Shown in pieces: positions 9,573 through 17,787 of a DNA stretch of 64,000 bases. The DNA comes from Nostoc sp. KVJ3. Its GTDB lineage: Bacteria; Cyanobacteriota; Cyanobacteriia; Cyanobacteriales; Nostocaceae. The position numbers were made by a program, and so were the translations under genes. The stretch covers positions 62,001 through 126,000 of the forward strand of contig NZ_WWFG01000001.1 in NCBI RefSeq assembly GCF_026127265.1, in the 5' to 3' direction. The notes below the pieces were generated by a model that was not told the origin of the DNA, did not search any database, and was given only the letters and a program-made list of their open reading frames with translations. The first letter of the stretch is position 1; the number at the start of each line of letters is the position of its first letter.

Positions 9573-10520
9573 TTAAGAAGCCGATCGCTGCTGGTCAATT
9601 TGTAATGGAATATTTTCGCACACAAGTTGCCAAAAGTGCTTAATGGGGGGAATTTGTAGTCGGTCTTGAGTTGTTACCATAACTACCCGACGAGTCAAAT
9701 TAGAACCATCTACTAAACCATTAGTACTATTGCTGGCTAAAGAACGAATCGCCAGGGTTGGATCTTGGCGTGCTTCTACTAATGCTGATTGAGGAAGCAA
9801 AGCTATCAGTTCTCCTTGGCGCACGACTCCCCGGAAGGCATCTAGAGTATTTACCTCTAAAGCCGCCTGGAGTTTAGCTTCTATTCGGTCAAATCTATCT
9901 TGTATTAAACGCTGCATTCCATAACCATCTTTAAAAACCACTTGGGGATAACGAATTAGCTCCGACCAAGGGACGAATTCATATTGAGCTAAGGGATGAT
10001 TGGCTGCGGTTAAAACTTCTATTGGTTCATCATAAAGTACTTCTACGACCATTTCTCTAGCAGTGGTTAAAAAGCGATTATTCATTACAATTGCTAAATC
10101 CACCAATCCATCTTTGAGGACTTTGAGGGCGCGATCGCTTCCTAATGAAGTCACCCGCAATTGCACATCTGGATAAGCATGACAAAACTTTTGCAACACT
10201 GGCGGTAAGTAAGATCCACATAAGGAGTGAATCACGGCAATGCAAAGTTCTGGTTGCTTTCCGGCGATTAAATCAGTTAATTCTTGTGTAGCTGTCTCCC
10301 ATTCTTGGCAAATTTTGCGGACACGGGGTAGTAAACATTGACCTCCCAGCGTTAATTTAGCGTGAGTAGTTCTATGAAACAGTTCTACACCCAAATCTGC
10401 TTCTAATGCCTGAATTTGGCGGCTAATCGTTGATTGAGTAACACCACATTTTCGCGCTGCTTGTTGAAAGCTGCCGGTTTGGGCGATCGCTAAAAAAGCT
10501 TGCAACTGCTCTAGGCGCAT
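9573..10520 (-). CDS. ntcB: NtcB, LysR-type activator of nitrate assimilation genes
   Basis: A 315-residue LysR-family regulator: the N-terminal winged helix-turn-helix (about residues 1-60; LQAFLAIAQTGSFQQAARKC, then TQSTISRQIQALEADLG) and a periplasmic-binding-like effector domain (about 90-300). In Anabaena NtcB activates the nirA operon together with NtcA when ammonium is absent and nitrate or nitrite is present. Its location beside cnaT, nirB and divergent nirA is the conserved Nostocales arrangement. The start is ATG at 10520. The gene has its own NtcA-type promoter (box 10586-10599), so it is probably induced under nitrogen limitation. CbbR/RbcR-like LysR proteins share the fold, but the context favours NtcB. 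Confidence 0.9.
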   Translation of the reverse strand: MRLEQLQAFLAIAQTGSFQQAARKCGVTQSTISRQIQALEADLGVELFHRTTHAKLTLGGQCLLPRVRKICQEWETATQELTDLIAGKQPELCIAVIHSLCGSYLPPVLQKFCHAYPDVQLRVTSLGSDRALKVLKDGLVDLAIVMNNRFLTTAREMVVEVLYDEPIEVLTAANHPLAQYEFVPWSELIRYPQVVFKDGYGMQRLIQDRFDRIEAKLQAALEVNTLDAFRGVVRQGELIALLPQSALVEARQDPTLAIRSLASNSTNGLVDGSNLTRRVVMVTTQDRLQIPPIKHFWQLVCENIPLQIDQQRSAS

Positions 10521-10557
10521 TTTTATGTAGCCTGAATTACATTTATCGGTTTCATTA

Positions 10558-10599
10558 AAGTTAACTTTTTATTATCCACAATTTCGTATAGTTTGTTAC
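10558..10599 (-). promoter_or_regulatory. NtcA-activated (class II) promoter of ntcB
   Basis: A perfect GTA-N8-TAC palindrome (GTATAGTTTGTTAC, 10586-10599) lies 66 bases upstream of the ntcB start. Read on the minus strand, exactly 22 nt after the box comes TAACTT (10563-10558), a TAN3T -10 hexamer. That spacing is the canonical layout for NtcA-activated promoters, with the box near -41.5. Transcription should start near 10551. Confidence 0.85.
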
Positions 10600-10636
10600 A
10601 GAAATTTTTTATCCTTACTTTTTTCTATGAGGAAAT

Positions 10637-11932
10637 TTACCACTCGGTCAAAGCGATCGCTATTCCTTGTTGCAAATCTGGTGTGAGTGCAGCATTATTG
10701 GCTAATTGCTGCAATTTTTGATCTGCGGCTTCCCCATCTAAATTTTTGAGTGCAGCGATCGCGTGTAGTCTCACCGATGCATTAAAATCAGCTAGCAACG
10801 AAATCAATGGTTCAATAGCTTGTATTTCGCCTAACTGCCCTAAAGATAGAGCGATCGCACTTTTAATGTTGACAATTTCTGTGGCTGGATGTTGCGAGCG
10901 CAATATTTGCAATAATATTTCTGCGGCTTGTGTAGCTTGCGGCTTTTGGATTCGCCCCAAAACAGTGACAATCTCTTGCCAAAGTGTCTCTGAAGTGCAT
11001 TGATTAAATGCTGTTTGCAAATATTCCAAACTGGATGGTGTTTCAATCCAACTTAAGGCGCAGATGGTTTCTAATTGCAGCCTTGTCGGTGTCTGGGGTG
11101 AAATCAACAAATCAAATAAATGTTTTGCAGCATCATCACAACCCATCCGAGAAAGAGAAACTGCGGCTGCACAACAAACATCAAGATTAAAGTCGTAAAG
11201 CCTCGGTTGCAGTCTTGTCACCAAATCTAAGGCTTCGCACAAATCGGGGCGAAAACCTAAACCAAGCACTGCTGCACGCCTAACTGTAGCAGCAATATCA
11301 TCCAAAGCAGCTAACAAGATTGGTGGTACACGTTCGTCATGAAAACTGCTGAGGGCTTCAATTGCAGCAGTGCGGATTGTTGCTTGTGAATCTTGTACTA
11401 CACTCAATAGTGGTGTGATGGTTTCGGTTTGGGGTATACAGGAAAGCGATCGCACTGCTAAAAGTCGTGTATCTTCATTTAATAGAAGTTCGGAGAGGGC
11501 AGCGATCGCAACAGTACCCATTTGTCCTAGTGCTGTGGCTGCGATCGCTTTAAGTTCCTCATCCTCATCAGTTTTCAACAATTCAACCAAGGGTGCGATC
11601 GCTTCTGGCTGTTGAAATTCGCCCAAAGTCCGCGCTGCATACCAACGTAATTCTTCTTCTGCATCTTCATCTTCTAAGATGTCAATGAGTGGTGGTATAG
11701 CAATATTTCCCAAATTAGTCAACACCTTGGTGATTTCCCAGCGTTGCTGAAAATCTCCCACCTCTAAAATTGAAAGTGTTAATGTCAGCAGATATTCTCG
11801 ATTTTTAACTATCTCTGGATGTTTCAAGTCTGCGCCTAAAATTAATTGTTGTAAATATTGAATCAATGATGACCAATCAGCTGCATTATATGCTGTCTGG
11901 GTTTGCACCAAAAGCTGCTTGATATTACTCAC
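10637..11932 (-). CDS. nirB: NirB, HEAT-repeat protein needed for full nitrite reductase activity
   Basis: The product is an all-helical HEAT/PBS-lyase-repeat protein. About ten repeats of the type DILEDEDAEEELRWYAARTL and AIAPLVELLKTDEDEELKAI run through residues 60-420, with no catalytic motif. In Anabaena the equivalent gene (nirB, unrelated to enterobacterial NirB) sits between ntcB and nirA; its product interacts with NirA and is required for normal nitrite reductase levels. I chose GTG at 11932 because an AAGGG stretch lies just upstream; a TTG at 11956 would add eight residues. The Rieske gene upstream ends 42 bp away on the same strand. A phycobilin lyase role is the alternative suggested by the repeat family, but the context argues against it. 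Confidence 0.82.
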   Translation of the reverse strand: MSNIKQLLVQTQTAYNAADWSSLIQYLQQLILGADLKHPEIVKNREYLLTLTLSILEVGDFQQRWEITKVLTNLGNIAIPPLIDILEDEDAEEELRWYAARTLGEFQQPEAIAPLVELLKTDEDEELKAIAATALGQMGTVAIAALSELLLNEDTRLLAVRSLSCIPQTETITPLLSVVQDSQATIRTAAIEALSSFHDERVPPILLAALDDIAATVRRAAVLGLGFRPDLCEALDLVTRLQPRLYDFNLDVCCAAAVSLSRMGCDDAAKHLFDLLISPQTPTRLQLETICALSWIETPSSLEYLQTAFNQCTSETLWQEIVTVLGRIQKPQATQAAEILLQILRSQHPATEIVNIKSAIALSLGQLGEIQAIEPLISLLADFNASVRLHAIAALKNLDGEAADQKLQQLANNAALTPDLQQGIAIALTEW

Positions 11933-11974
11933 GATACCCTTTTTTAATTTTAACAATTCGTAATTACGAATTAC

Positions 11975-12388
11975 TTAAGCTGGCTTGACTACAACTGAAT
12001 TGCCCTCAATTTTGGCGGCGTAAGTTTTAAGTGGACTTGGAGCAGGGCCTTTTAGCACCTTACCATCAGCCCCATATTCTGAACCATGACAGGGACAAGC
12101 GAATTTTTTTGCGTCAGCTTTCCATGCGACGGTACAACCTGCGTGAGTACAGGTAGGGTTAACAGCTGTCAGATTTGGCGATTTAGATGTGCCGATTACC
12201 AACACAGGCCCAGCAGGTGAGTTTTTAGCCAGCAATTGACCAGTTTTATCTAAATCTGCCGAAGTGCCTACTGTTTGCCAATCTCCAGATGCAGAAGGTC
12301 TTTGAGAAGAACAAGCTGCGATCGCTACGGGTAGAGAACTCGCTATCAAACCCAAACCAACCCAATTAATAAAATCACGACGTTTCAT
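11975..12388 (-). CDS. Exported Rieske [2Fe-2S] protein
   Basis: A 137-residue protein with a Tat-type signal (MKRRDFINWVGLGLIASS) whose hydrophobic core ends at AIAACSS, which could also act as a lipobox at Cys26. The Rieske cluster ligands are clear: Cys80 and His82 in CTHAGC, Cys98 and His101 in CPCHGSEYG, with Cys85 and Cys100 placed for the usual disulfide. It is shorter than PetC and has no separate membrane domain after the signal, so it is an auxiliary Rieske protein in the periplasm or thylakoid lumen. It lies at the head of the minus-strand cluster, divergent from nirA. I place the start at ATG 12388; the frame is open to 12403, where a tandem repeat begins. The electron partner is unknown. 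Confidence 0.85.
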   Translation of the reverse strand: MKRRDFINWVGLGLIASSLPVAIAACSSQRPSASGDWQTVGTSADLDKTGQLLAKNSPAGPVLVIGTSKSPNLTAVNPTCTHAGCTVAWKADAKKFACPCHGSEYGADGKVLKGPAPSPLKTYAAKIEGNSVVVKPA

Positions 12389-12403
12389 AAGTACCACACT
12401 CAA

Positions 12404-12431
12404 TTTTGGATTTTGGATTTTGGATTTTGGA
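12404..12431. repeat. Heptanucleotide tandem repeat (TTTTGGA x4)
   Basis: Four perfect tandem copies of TTTTGGA. Such short tandemly repeated heptamers are known from heterocystous cyanobacteria. The tract sits 16 bp upstream of the Rieske start codon, in its leader. Confidence 0.85.
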
Positions 12432-12566
12432 TTAATCTATGGCAATCCAAAATCCCTTCGATCATCTCAAACACTCTTCATCAAGCGGTTTGTGTGGCTG
12501 ATTGGCTGACTTGGATGCAAAAAATGCATATTATGTATCCTTTTTCAGCAATTTTACCAAAAAATC

Positions 12567-12608
12567 GTAACAATTTATACGATTTTAACAGAAAACTCAC
12601 CTTAAGTT
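12567..12608 (+). promoter_or_regulatory. NtcA-activated (class II) promoter of nirA
   Basis: GTAACAATTTATAC at 12567-12580 is a perfect GTA-N8-TAC NtcA box. After 22 nt follows TAAGTT (12603-12608), a TAN3T -10 box. It lies in the divergent 475-bp region between the Rieske gene and nirA and would give a leader of about 250 nt for nirA. NtcB is expected to bind nearby, but I cannot single out its site. The box is palindromic, yet the minus-strand direction lacks a good -10 at the right distance. Confidence 0.85.
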
Positions 12609-12863
12609 ATGAGTATCGAAATTGTTACATGAACATTATCTAAACCTACTTGACAAATTTCCAAGATATAAATGGCGACAAGTTTTCCTTAACTAACCAC
12701 GGATTTGAACTTTCAGGTTGGAATGCTTTTGAGTAGCAATAATCAGCCGTAACCAAATATTAAGTTTTTATTCCCTAATTCTCGTAGATATACCAGCTAA
12801 TGGAACTACGGGTTGATTGATATTGGGCAATTAGCAGCACAAATTTTCACGAGAGTCAGCCTC

Positions 12864-14432
12864 ATGACAGACACAACAACTAACACTACCAGCCTGAATA
12901 AATTCGAGAAATTCAAGGCACAAAAAGATGGACTCGCCATCAGGGATGAGATAGAGAGATTTGCTGCCTTGGGCTGGGAAGCAATGGACGAAACCGATCG
13001 CGATCATCGGCTCAAGTGGGTAGGCGTGTTTTTTCGCCCAGTTACCCCAGGGAAGTTTATGATGCGGTTACGGATGCCTAACGGTATTCTCACCAGCAGT
13101 CAGATGAGTGTTTTAGCCCAAGTGGTGCAGCGTTACGGGGATGATGGTTGCGCTGATATTACTACGAGACAGAATATTCAATTACGGGGGATCAGAATTG
13201 AAGATTTACCAGATATCTTTAATAGATTTCACGCAGTTGGTTTAACCACTATCCAATCAGGGATGGATAACGTTCGCAATATTACAGGCGATCCGGTGGC
13301 GGGGTTGGATGCAGATGAGTTGTACGACACACGAGAGTTGGTACAACAAATTCAAGATATGCTCACCAACAAAGGTGAAGGAAACCCAGAGTTTAGCAAC
13401 TTACCACGGAAATTTAACATTGCGATCGCAGGTGGAAGAGACAATTCAGTTCACGCTGAAATTAACGATTTGGCTTTTGTTCCAGCATTTAAGGAGGGAA
13501 CAGGGCAAATATTTGGCTTTAACGTCCTCGTGGGTGGCTTTTTCTCAGCTAAACGTTGTGAGGCGGCGATTCCTCTCAATGCTTGGGTGGCTCCAGAAGA
13601 TGTGGTAGCAGTATGTAGAGCGGTTTTGGAAGTTTTTCGTGACAACGGGCCGCGTGCTAATCGGCAAAAATCCCGCTTGATGTGGCTAATTGATGAATGG
13701 GGTTTAGAAAAGTTTCGAGCAGAAGTAGAAAGCCGTTTGGGTAAATCATTATTACCCGCAGCCGCAAAAGATGAAATAGACTGGGAAAAACGCGATCATA
13801 TCGGAGTATATAAACAAAAGCAAGCGGGATTAAATTACGTAGGTTTAAATATTCCTGTTGGGCGGTTGTCTGCCGAAGATATGTTTGAAATTGCCCGTTT
13901 AGCAGAAGTTTTTGGCAGTGGTGAAATTCGGTTTACCGTTGAGCAAAACATTGTCATCCCCAACATTTCTGACTCGCGGTTAGCAATATTTTTAACACAA
14001 CCGTTACTAGAAAGATTTTCGATTAATCCAGGTTTACTGGCGCGATCGCTAGTATCTTGCACAGGCGCACAATTTTGCAACTTCGCCCTCATCGAAACCA
14101 AAAACCGCGCCCTGGCAATGATTAAAGCCTTAGAAGAAGACTTAATCTTCACCAATCCAGTCCGAATCCACTGGACAGGTTGCCCCAACTCTTGTGGACA
14201 GCCTCAAGTTGCAGACATCGGCTTGATGGGAACCAAAACTCGCAAAAATGGCAAAACCCTCGAAGGCGTTGACATATATATGGGCGGCAAAGTCGGCAAA
14301 GACGCTCATTTAGGAACTTGCGTTACCAAAGGTATACCCTGTGAAGACTTGCAGCCAATATTGCAAGACTTACTGATTAAAAACTTCGGGGCGAAACTCA
14401 AGGAAGAAGCTTTAGCAATTACTAACCGCTAA
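12864..14432 (+). CDS. nirA: Ferredoxin-nitrite reductase
   Basis: NirA reduces nitrite to ammonium with six electrons from ferredoxin, using a [4Fe-4S] cluster and siroheme, in the cytoplasm. The 522-residue protein has the two ferrodoxin-like half-domains and siroheme-binding domains of the family. The cluster/siroheme cysteines are Cys399 and Cys405 (CTGAQFC) and Cys440 and Cys444 (TGCPNSCGQPQ). I place the start at ATG 12864 (MTDTTTNTTSLNKFEKF); an upstream TTG at 12813 is open in frame but poorly supported. It is the first gene of the plus-strand nir operon, 444 bp before nrtP, behind an NtcA promoter. All active-site residues that I can check are present, so the gene looks functional. 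Confidence 0.97.
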   Translation: MTDTTTNTTSLNKFEKFKAQKDGLAIRDEIERFAALGWEAMDETDRDHRLKWVGVFFRPVTPGKFMMRLRMPNGILTSSQMSVLAQVVQRYGDDGCADITTRQNIQLRGIRIEDLPDIFNRFHAVGLTTIQSGMDNVRNITGDPVAGLDADELYDTRELVQQIQDMLTNKGEGNPEFSNLPRKFNIAIAGGRDNSVHAEINDLAFVPAFKEGTGQIFGFNVLVGGFFSAKRCEAAIPLNAWVAPEDVVAVCRAVLEVFRDNGPRANRQKSRLMWLIDEWGLEKFRAEVESRLGKSLLPAAAKDEIDWEKRDHIGVYKQKQAGLNYVGLNIPVGRLSAEDMFEIARLAEVFGSGEIRFTVEQNIVIPNISDSRLAIFLTQPLLERFSINPGLLARSLVSCTGAQFCNFALIETKNRALAMIKALEEDLIFTNPVRIHWTGCPNSCGQPQVADIGLMGTKTRKNGKTLEGVDIYMGGKVGKDAHLGTCVTKGIPCEDLQPILQDLLIKNFGAKLKEEALAITNR

Positions 14433-14433
14433 C

Positions 14434-14859
14434 TGCTATCTCCCCCAATGAAAAAAATAGCCCCCCTTTTTAAGGCTACGGTGTATACACAAGTCTGAAA
14501 ATAGCTGATTAACACTGGTTTTACCCCACCCTAACCCTCCCCTTATAAAGGGGCTACGGTGTACACACATCTCTGTAGAAACCCAAAATCGTTGGAGATC
14601 CCCCTAAATCCCCCTTAAAAAGGGGGACTTTAAGAGACTTTTGCCCCCCTTTTTAAGGGGGGTTGGGGGGATCAAAAGCCTATGAGACCACTCTCAAAGA
14701 CTTGTGTGTACACCGTAGTTATAAAGGGGAGGGAACCGGAAATCTCAATTTCCCCCCAATAAACGGGGGGATTAAGGGGGGTAATCTGACTGTAGCTAAG
14801 GGGGGTTGGGGGGATCTTTGCTCGATAAACAAGCTAACCGAACCGGATTGCTATCTCCC
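14434..14859. repeat. Repeat cluster in the nirA-nrtP gap, with direct repeats at both edges
   Basis: The 444-bp gap between nirA and nrtP holds no gene. TGCTATCTCCC occurs at 14434-14444 and again at 14849-14859, each preceded by CTAACCG. Between them are three copies of the CTACGGTGTACACACA motif and several CCCCCCTTTTTAAGGGG palindromes. Positions about 14555-14720 are nearly the reverse complement of 63370-63560. The direct repeats may be the footprint of an insertion. Strong hairpins here could affect read-through from nirA into nrtP. Confidence 0.7.
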
Positions 14860-14876
14860 TCACTTATTCAATTAGA

Positions 14877-15527
14877 ATGCTTAAAAAATTATTTTCATTT
14901 AGCGATCGCTACCGCATTTTACATCAGACTTGGTTTGCTTTCTTTCTCACCTTTGTCTGTTGGTTTAACTTTGCTCCCTTTGCTACAACCATTGGCAGAG
15001 AGCTACATTTAGCCCCTGAGCAAATCAAAACTTTGGGCATCTGTAACCTCGCCCTCACAATTCCTGCGCGGTTAATTATTGGGATGCTTCTGGATCGTTT
15101 TGGCCCCAGAATCACCTACTCAATCTTGCTGATGTTTGCAGTAGTTCCTTGTTTAGCAACAGCCCTAGCGCAAGACTTTAATCAATTAGTCATCAGTCGT
15201 TTGCTGATGGGAATTGTCGGCTCTGGGTTTGTTGTGGGTATCCGCATGGTGGCAGAATGGTTCCAACCCAAGGAGATGGGCGTTGCTCAAGGTATTTATG
15301 GCGGTTGGGGTAACTTTGGAGCTTTTGGCGCGGAGTTTGCCTTACCAATGATTGCAGTTTCTACCAGCTTTTTTGCTGGTGGTGCTTCTAACTGGCGATT
15401 AGCGATCGCACTTACAGGTATCATTGCAGCTATCTATGGCGTAATTTATTACAACACTGTTCAAGATACGCCCACAGGAAAAATCTACAATAAACCTAAA
15501 AAGAATGGTTCCCTAGAAGTAACTAGC
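14877..15527 (+). pseudogene. nrtP: nrtP nitrate/nitrite permease, 5' part (interrupted by an IS)
   Basis: This encodes the first 217 residues of a major-facilitator (NNP-type) nitrate/nitrite permease, the uptake system found in the nir operon of Nostoc punctiforme-type strains in place of the ABC transporter NrtABCD. Visible hallmarks are six hydrophobic segments, LTIPARLIIGMLLDRFGPR after the second helix and the nitrate signature GNFGAFGAEFALP. The frame runs into TAG at 15528-15530, which belongs to the insertion element. Joining the flanks after removing the element and one target repeat continues ...LEVTS-IKSFWAMIIS... in frame into 16722-17573, giving about 500 residues, the normal family length. 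No other disabling change is seen. As it stands the protein lacks its second half and is presumably inactive. Confidence 0.93.
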
Positions 15528-16716
15528 TAGAACTTACGCATTGACAAGCAAGACAAAAAGTGCATAAGGAGAATGCAGAAAAAAAACAGCGACCGCTAGT
15601 TACCAGAGGCGTTAAAAACAGATAATTTACTTGGCTGTGTTTAGGGTTCGGACAATCAGAGCAATTACTAAACCATCAACCGCTAAATGTGACTTGAACA
15701 CTTATACTCTGTTTCTACTGGCAGAATCAAAGTATCCAGGTTGCACACGTCTGGCAGAGATAATGGAAAATTTATCTCATGATAGCGTCAATAGATTTTT
15801 GCTACGTGAACGGTACGAACCCAAGGACTTATTTGAAGAAATCAAGCCCAATATCAATCTAGTTGGAGGTACTTTAAGTGGAGATGATACGGTAATTGAT
15901 AAGCCTCATAGTGACCCGGAAATAACAGATTTAATCGGTTATTACTATTCAGGTAGACATCATCGTGCCGTTAAGGGAGTTCAGTTAATTACCTTGTATT
16001 ACACCGAGTGTTCAGGTAAATCTGTACCTGTAAATTATCGCATTTATAACAAACAAGATAACAAGACTAAAAATGATTATTTACGAGAAATGATTACTGA
16101 GGTAATGGATTGGGGTTTAAAGCCTAAAACAATGACAACTGACGCTTGGTATTCCAGTCAAAAAAACCTGAAGTTACTGAAAAACAAGGGATTAGGGTTT
16201 TTAACTGGGGTAGCTAAAAATCGCTCATGTTCCATTGATGGTAAAAATTTTACCCAAGTCCAAAACTTAGAAATTCCCGAAGATGGTTTAATAGTGTATC
16301 TAAAGAATTTTGGTCAGGTAAAAGTATTTCGGAAAAGTTTCAAAAACGAAACTAAAAGATATTACATTATGTATATCCCTGAAAAAGATACACTAAACTC
16401 AATTTCCAGAACAGAATTTAAAGAGCTACATTCAATTCATTGGGGGATTGAGTGTTACCACAGAGCTATTAAACAAGTATGTGGCATTGGAAGATTCATG
16501 GTTAGAACAACCGATGCTATTAAGACTCACTTTTTTAGTGCAATTCGCGCTTTCACACAATTAGAATTAATGCGGGCAGAAGACTTGATTGAAAATTGGT
16601 ATGAAATCCAAAGGAATCTGTCTCTCCAAGTAGCTCGTGACTTTATTTTGGAACATTTAGCGCAGAATTTGAATTTGAATACATAGTATCAATTTTCTGT
16701 CAATGCGTAAGTTCTA
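15527..16716 (+). mobile_element. IS701-like insertion sequence inside nrtP
   Basis: A complete element of about 1190 bp. Its ends are 19-bp perfect inverted repeats, TAGAACTTACGCATTGACA at the left and its complement at the right (to 16716). CTAG flanks both ends (15523-15526 and 16717-16720); the maximal flanking repeat is ACTAGC, so 4 bp or 5 bp is not uniquely decided. A 4-bp YTAR duplication fits the IS701 family. It carries one intact transposase gene. Perfect ends, an exact target repeat and an intact ORF indicate a recent insertion. Confidence 0.92.
15631..16686 (+). CDS. IS701-family DDE transposase
   Basis: The 351-residue product has the DDE catalytic pattern: Asp85/Asp86 in SGDDTVIDKP, Asp171 in TTDAWYSS, and Glu274 in HWGIECYHRAIKQV. 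The spacing and the VPVNYRIY and YHRAIKQV segments match the IS701-type transposases common in cyanobacteria. The first possible start is TTG at 15631, about 100 bp inside the left end; no better ATG precedes the conserved region. The frame is intact with no stop or frameshift, so the enzyme may be active. It lies in the same orientation as nrtP and ends 30 bp before the right end. Confidence 0.9.
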   Translation: MAVFRVRTIRAITKPSTAKCDLNTYTLFLLAESKYPGCTRLAEIMENLSHDSVNRFLLRERYEPKDLFEEIKPNINLVGGTLSGDDTVIDKPHSDPEITDLIGYYYSGRHHRAVKGVQLITLYYTECSGKSVPVNYRIYNKQDNKTKNDYLREMITEVMDWGLKPKTMTTDAWYSSQKNLKLLKNKGLGFLTGVAKNRSCSIDGKNFTQVQNLEIPEDGLIVYLKNFGQVKVFRKSFKNETKRYYIMYIPEKDTLNSISRTEFKELHSIHWGIECYHRAIKQVCGIGRFMVRTTDAIKTHFFSAIRAFTQLELMRAEDLIENWYEIQRNLSLQVARDFILEHLAQNLNLNT

Positions 16717-17573
16717 CTAGCATCAAAAGCTTCTGGGCAATGATTATCTCGAATTTTGGTTTGATTTTCGCCTTGGGTTTATTAGCTTGGCGCTTGGAAC
16801 AAAAGAACATTCACTTTTTAACTTTGAGTCAAATGTATTTGACTTGGTTAGTATTAGCAGGATTGTTTGCTTACCAAAGTTACAAAGCTTGGGAAGTAAA
16901 CCGAGAACTACTCATTGGCAAGAAAACTTACGCTGCATCAGAACGCTTTCAATTTGGACAAGTAGCTTTACTCGAATTCACATATATAACTAGCTTTGGC
17001 AGCGAACTGGCAGCCGTTTCTATGCTCCCGGCGTTTTTTGAGAAAACCTTTGCTTTAGAGCATGTGATCGCCGGGATGATTGCCGCTACCTATCCCTTCT
17101 TAAATTTGGTTTCTCGTCCTAGTGGCGGCTTAATTTCTGATAAATTTGGTTCGCGGAAGTGGACAATGACAATTATCAGCGTTGGTATCGGTGTTAGTTA
17201 CTTAATGGCACATTTTATTAATAGTAGCTGGCCAATTCCAGTTGCGATCGCAGTGACAATGTTTGCCGCTTACTTTGCCCAAGCTGGCTGCGGTGCAACC
17301 TATAGCATCGTACCCATGATTAAAAAAGAAGCCACTGGACAAATTGCCGGTAACGTGGGAGCATACGGTAATTTTGGCGGCGTAGTTTACCTAACAATTT
17401 TTAGCTTAACCGACGCTCCCACACTATTTAGCACAATGGGTATCGCTGCACTAATCTGTGCTTTCATGTGTGCCTTCTTCCTCAAAGAACCAAAAGGTTC
17501 CTTTGCCGCAGCCTACGAAGGTGAATCACCAGAAACCACAACTCAAAACTCTATCTTATTAACTGAAGAATAA
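16717..17573 (+). pseudogene. nrtP: nrtP nitrate/nitrite permease, 3' part (separated by the IS)
   Basis: Residues about 218-500 of the permease. The frame resumes right after the right target repeat (IKSFWA) and has an internal ATG at 16740. It contains the remaining six membrane segments, the second NNP signature region (GNVGAYGNFGGVVYL) and a conserved RPSGGLISDKFGSRKW loop between helices 8 and 9. It ends at TAA 17571-17573, 214 bp before narB. It could be translated from ATG 16740, but a half transporter is not expected to work. Downstream narB may suffer polar effects unless the element supplies an outward promoter. Confidence 0.92.
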
Positions 17574-17637
17574 TTAGTCGAGGGATGAAGTAGTGAAATT
17601 AACTATCAGATTCATCCTTCCTCTGCGCCCTCTGCGT

Positions 17638-17669
17638 CTTGGCGGTTCGATAAATAACGAACCGCCAAG
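17638..17669. repeat. Inverted repeat (hairpin) between nrtP and narB
   Basis: CTTGGCGGTTCG at 17638-17649 pairs perfectly with CGAACCGCCAAG at 17658-17669 around an 8-nt AT loop. It is followed by two further AACGCCAAG copies. No T-run follows, so it is more likely a dispersed palindrome or mRNA-processing structure than an intrinsic terminator. Confidence 0.7.
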
Positions 17670-17787
17670 AACGCCAAGAACGCCAAGCAATAAAAGTTTC
17701 AAAGAGTCTTTGCATAACATATAAAATTTTTAAATTGTCGCTATATCTGAGGTTGCACAATCAAAATAACAAAATGGTACAACTACC

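Noticed and set aside
12613..12628. Second NtcA box candidate GTATCGAAATTGTTAC near nirA
   Set aside because: The half-sites are separated by 10 bases instead of 8.
14663..14875. A 70-codon frame beginning MGGSKAYETTLKDLCVHRS, with a near copy at 63215-63445 on the minus strand
   Set aside because: Both lie in the CTACGGTGTACACACA repeat; the similarity reflects the DNA repeat and not a protein family.
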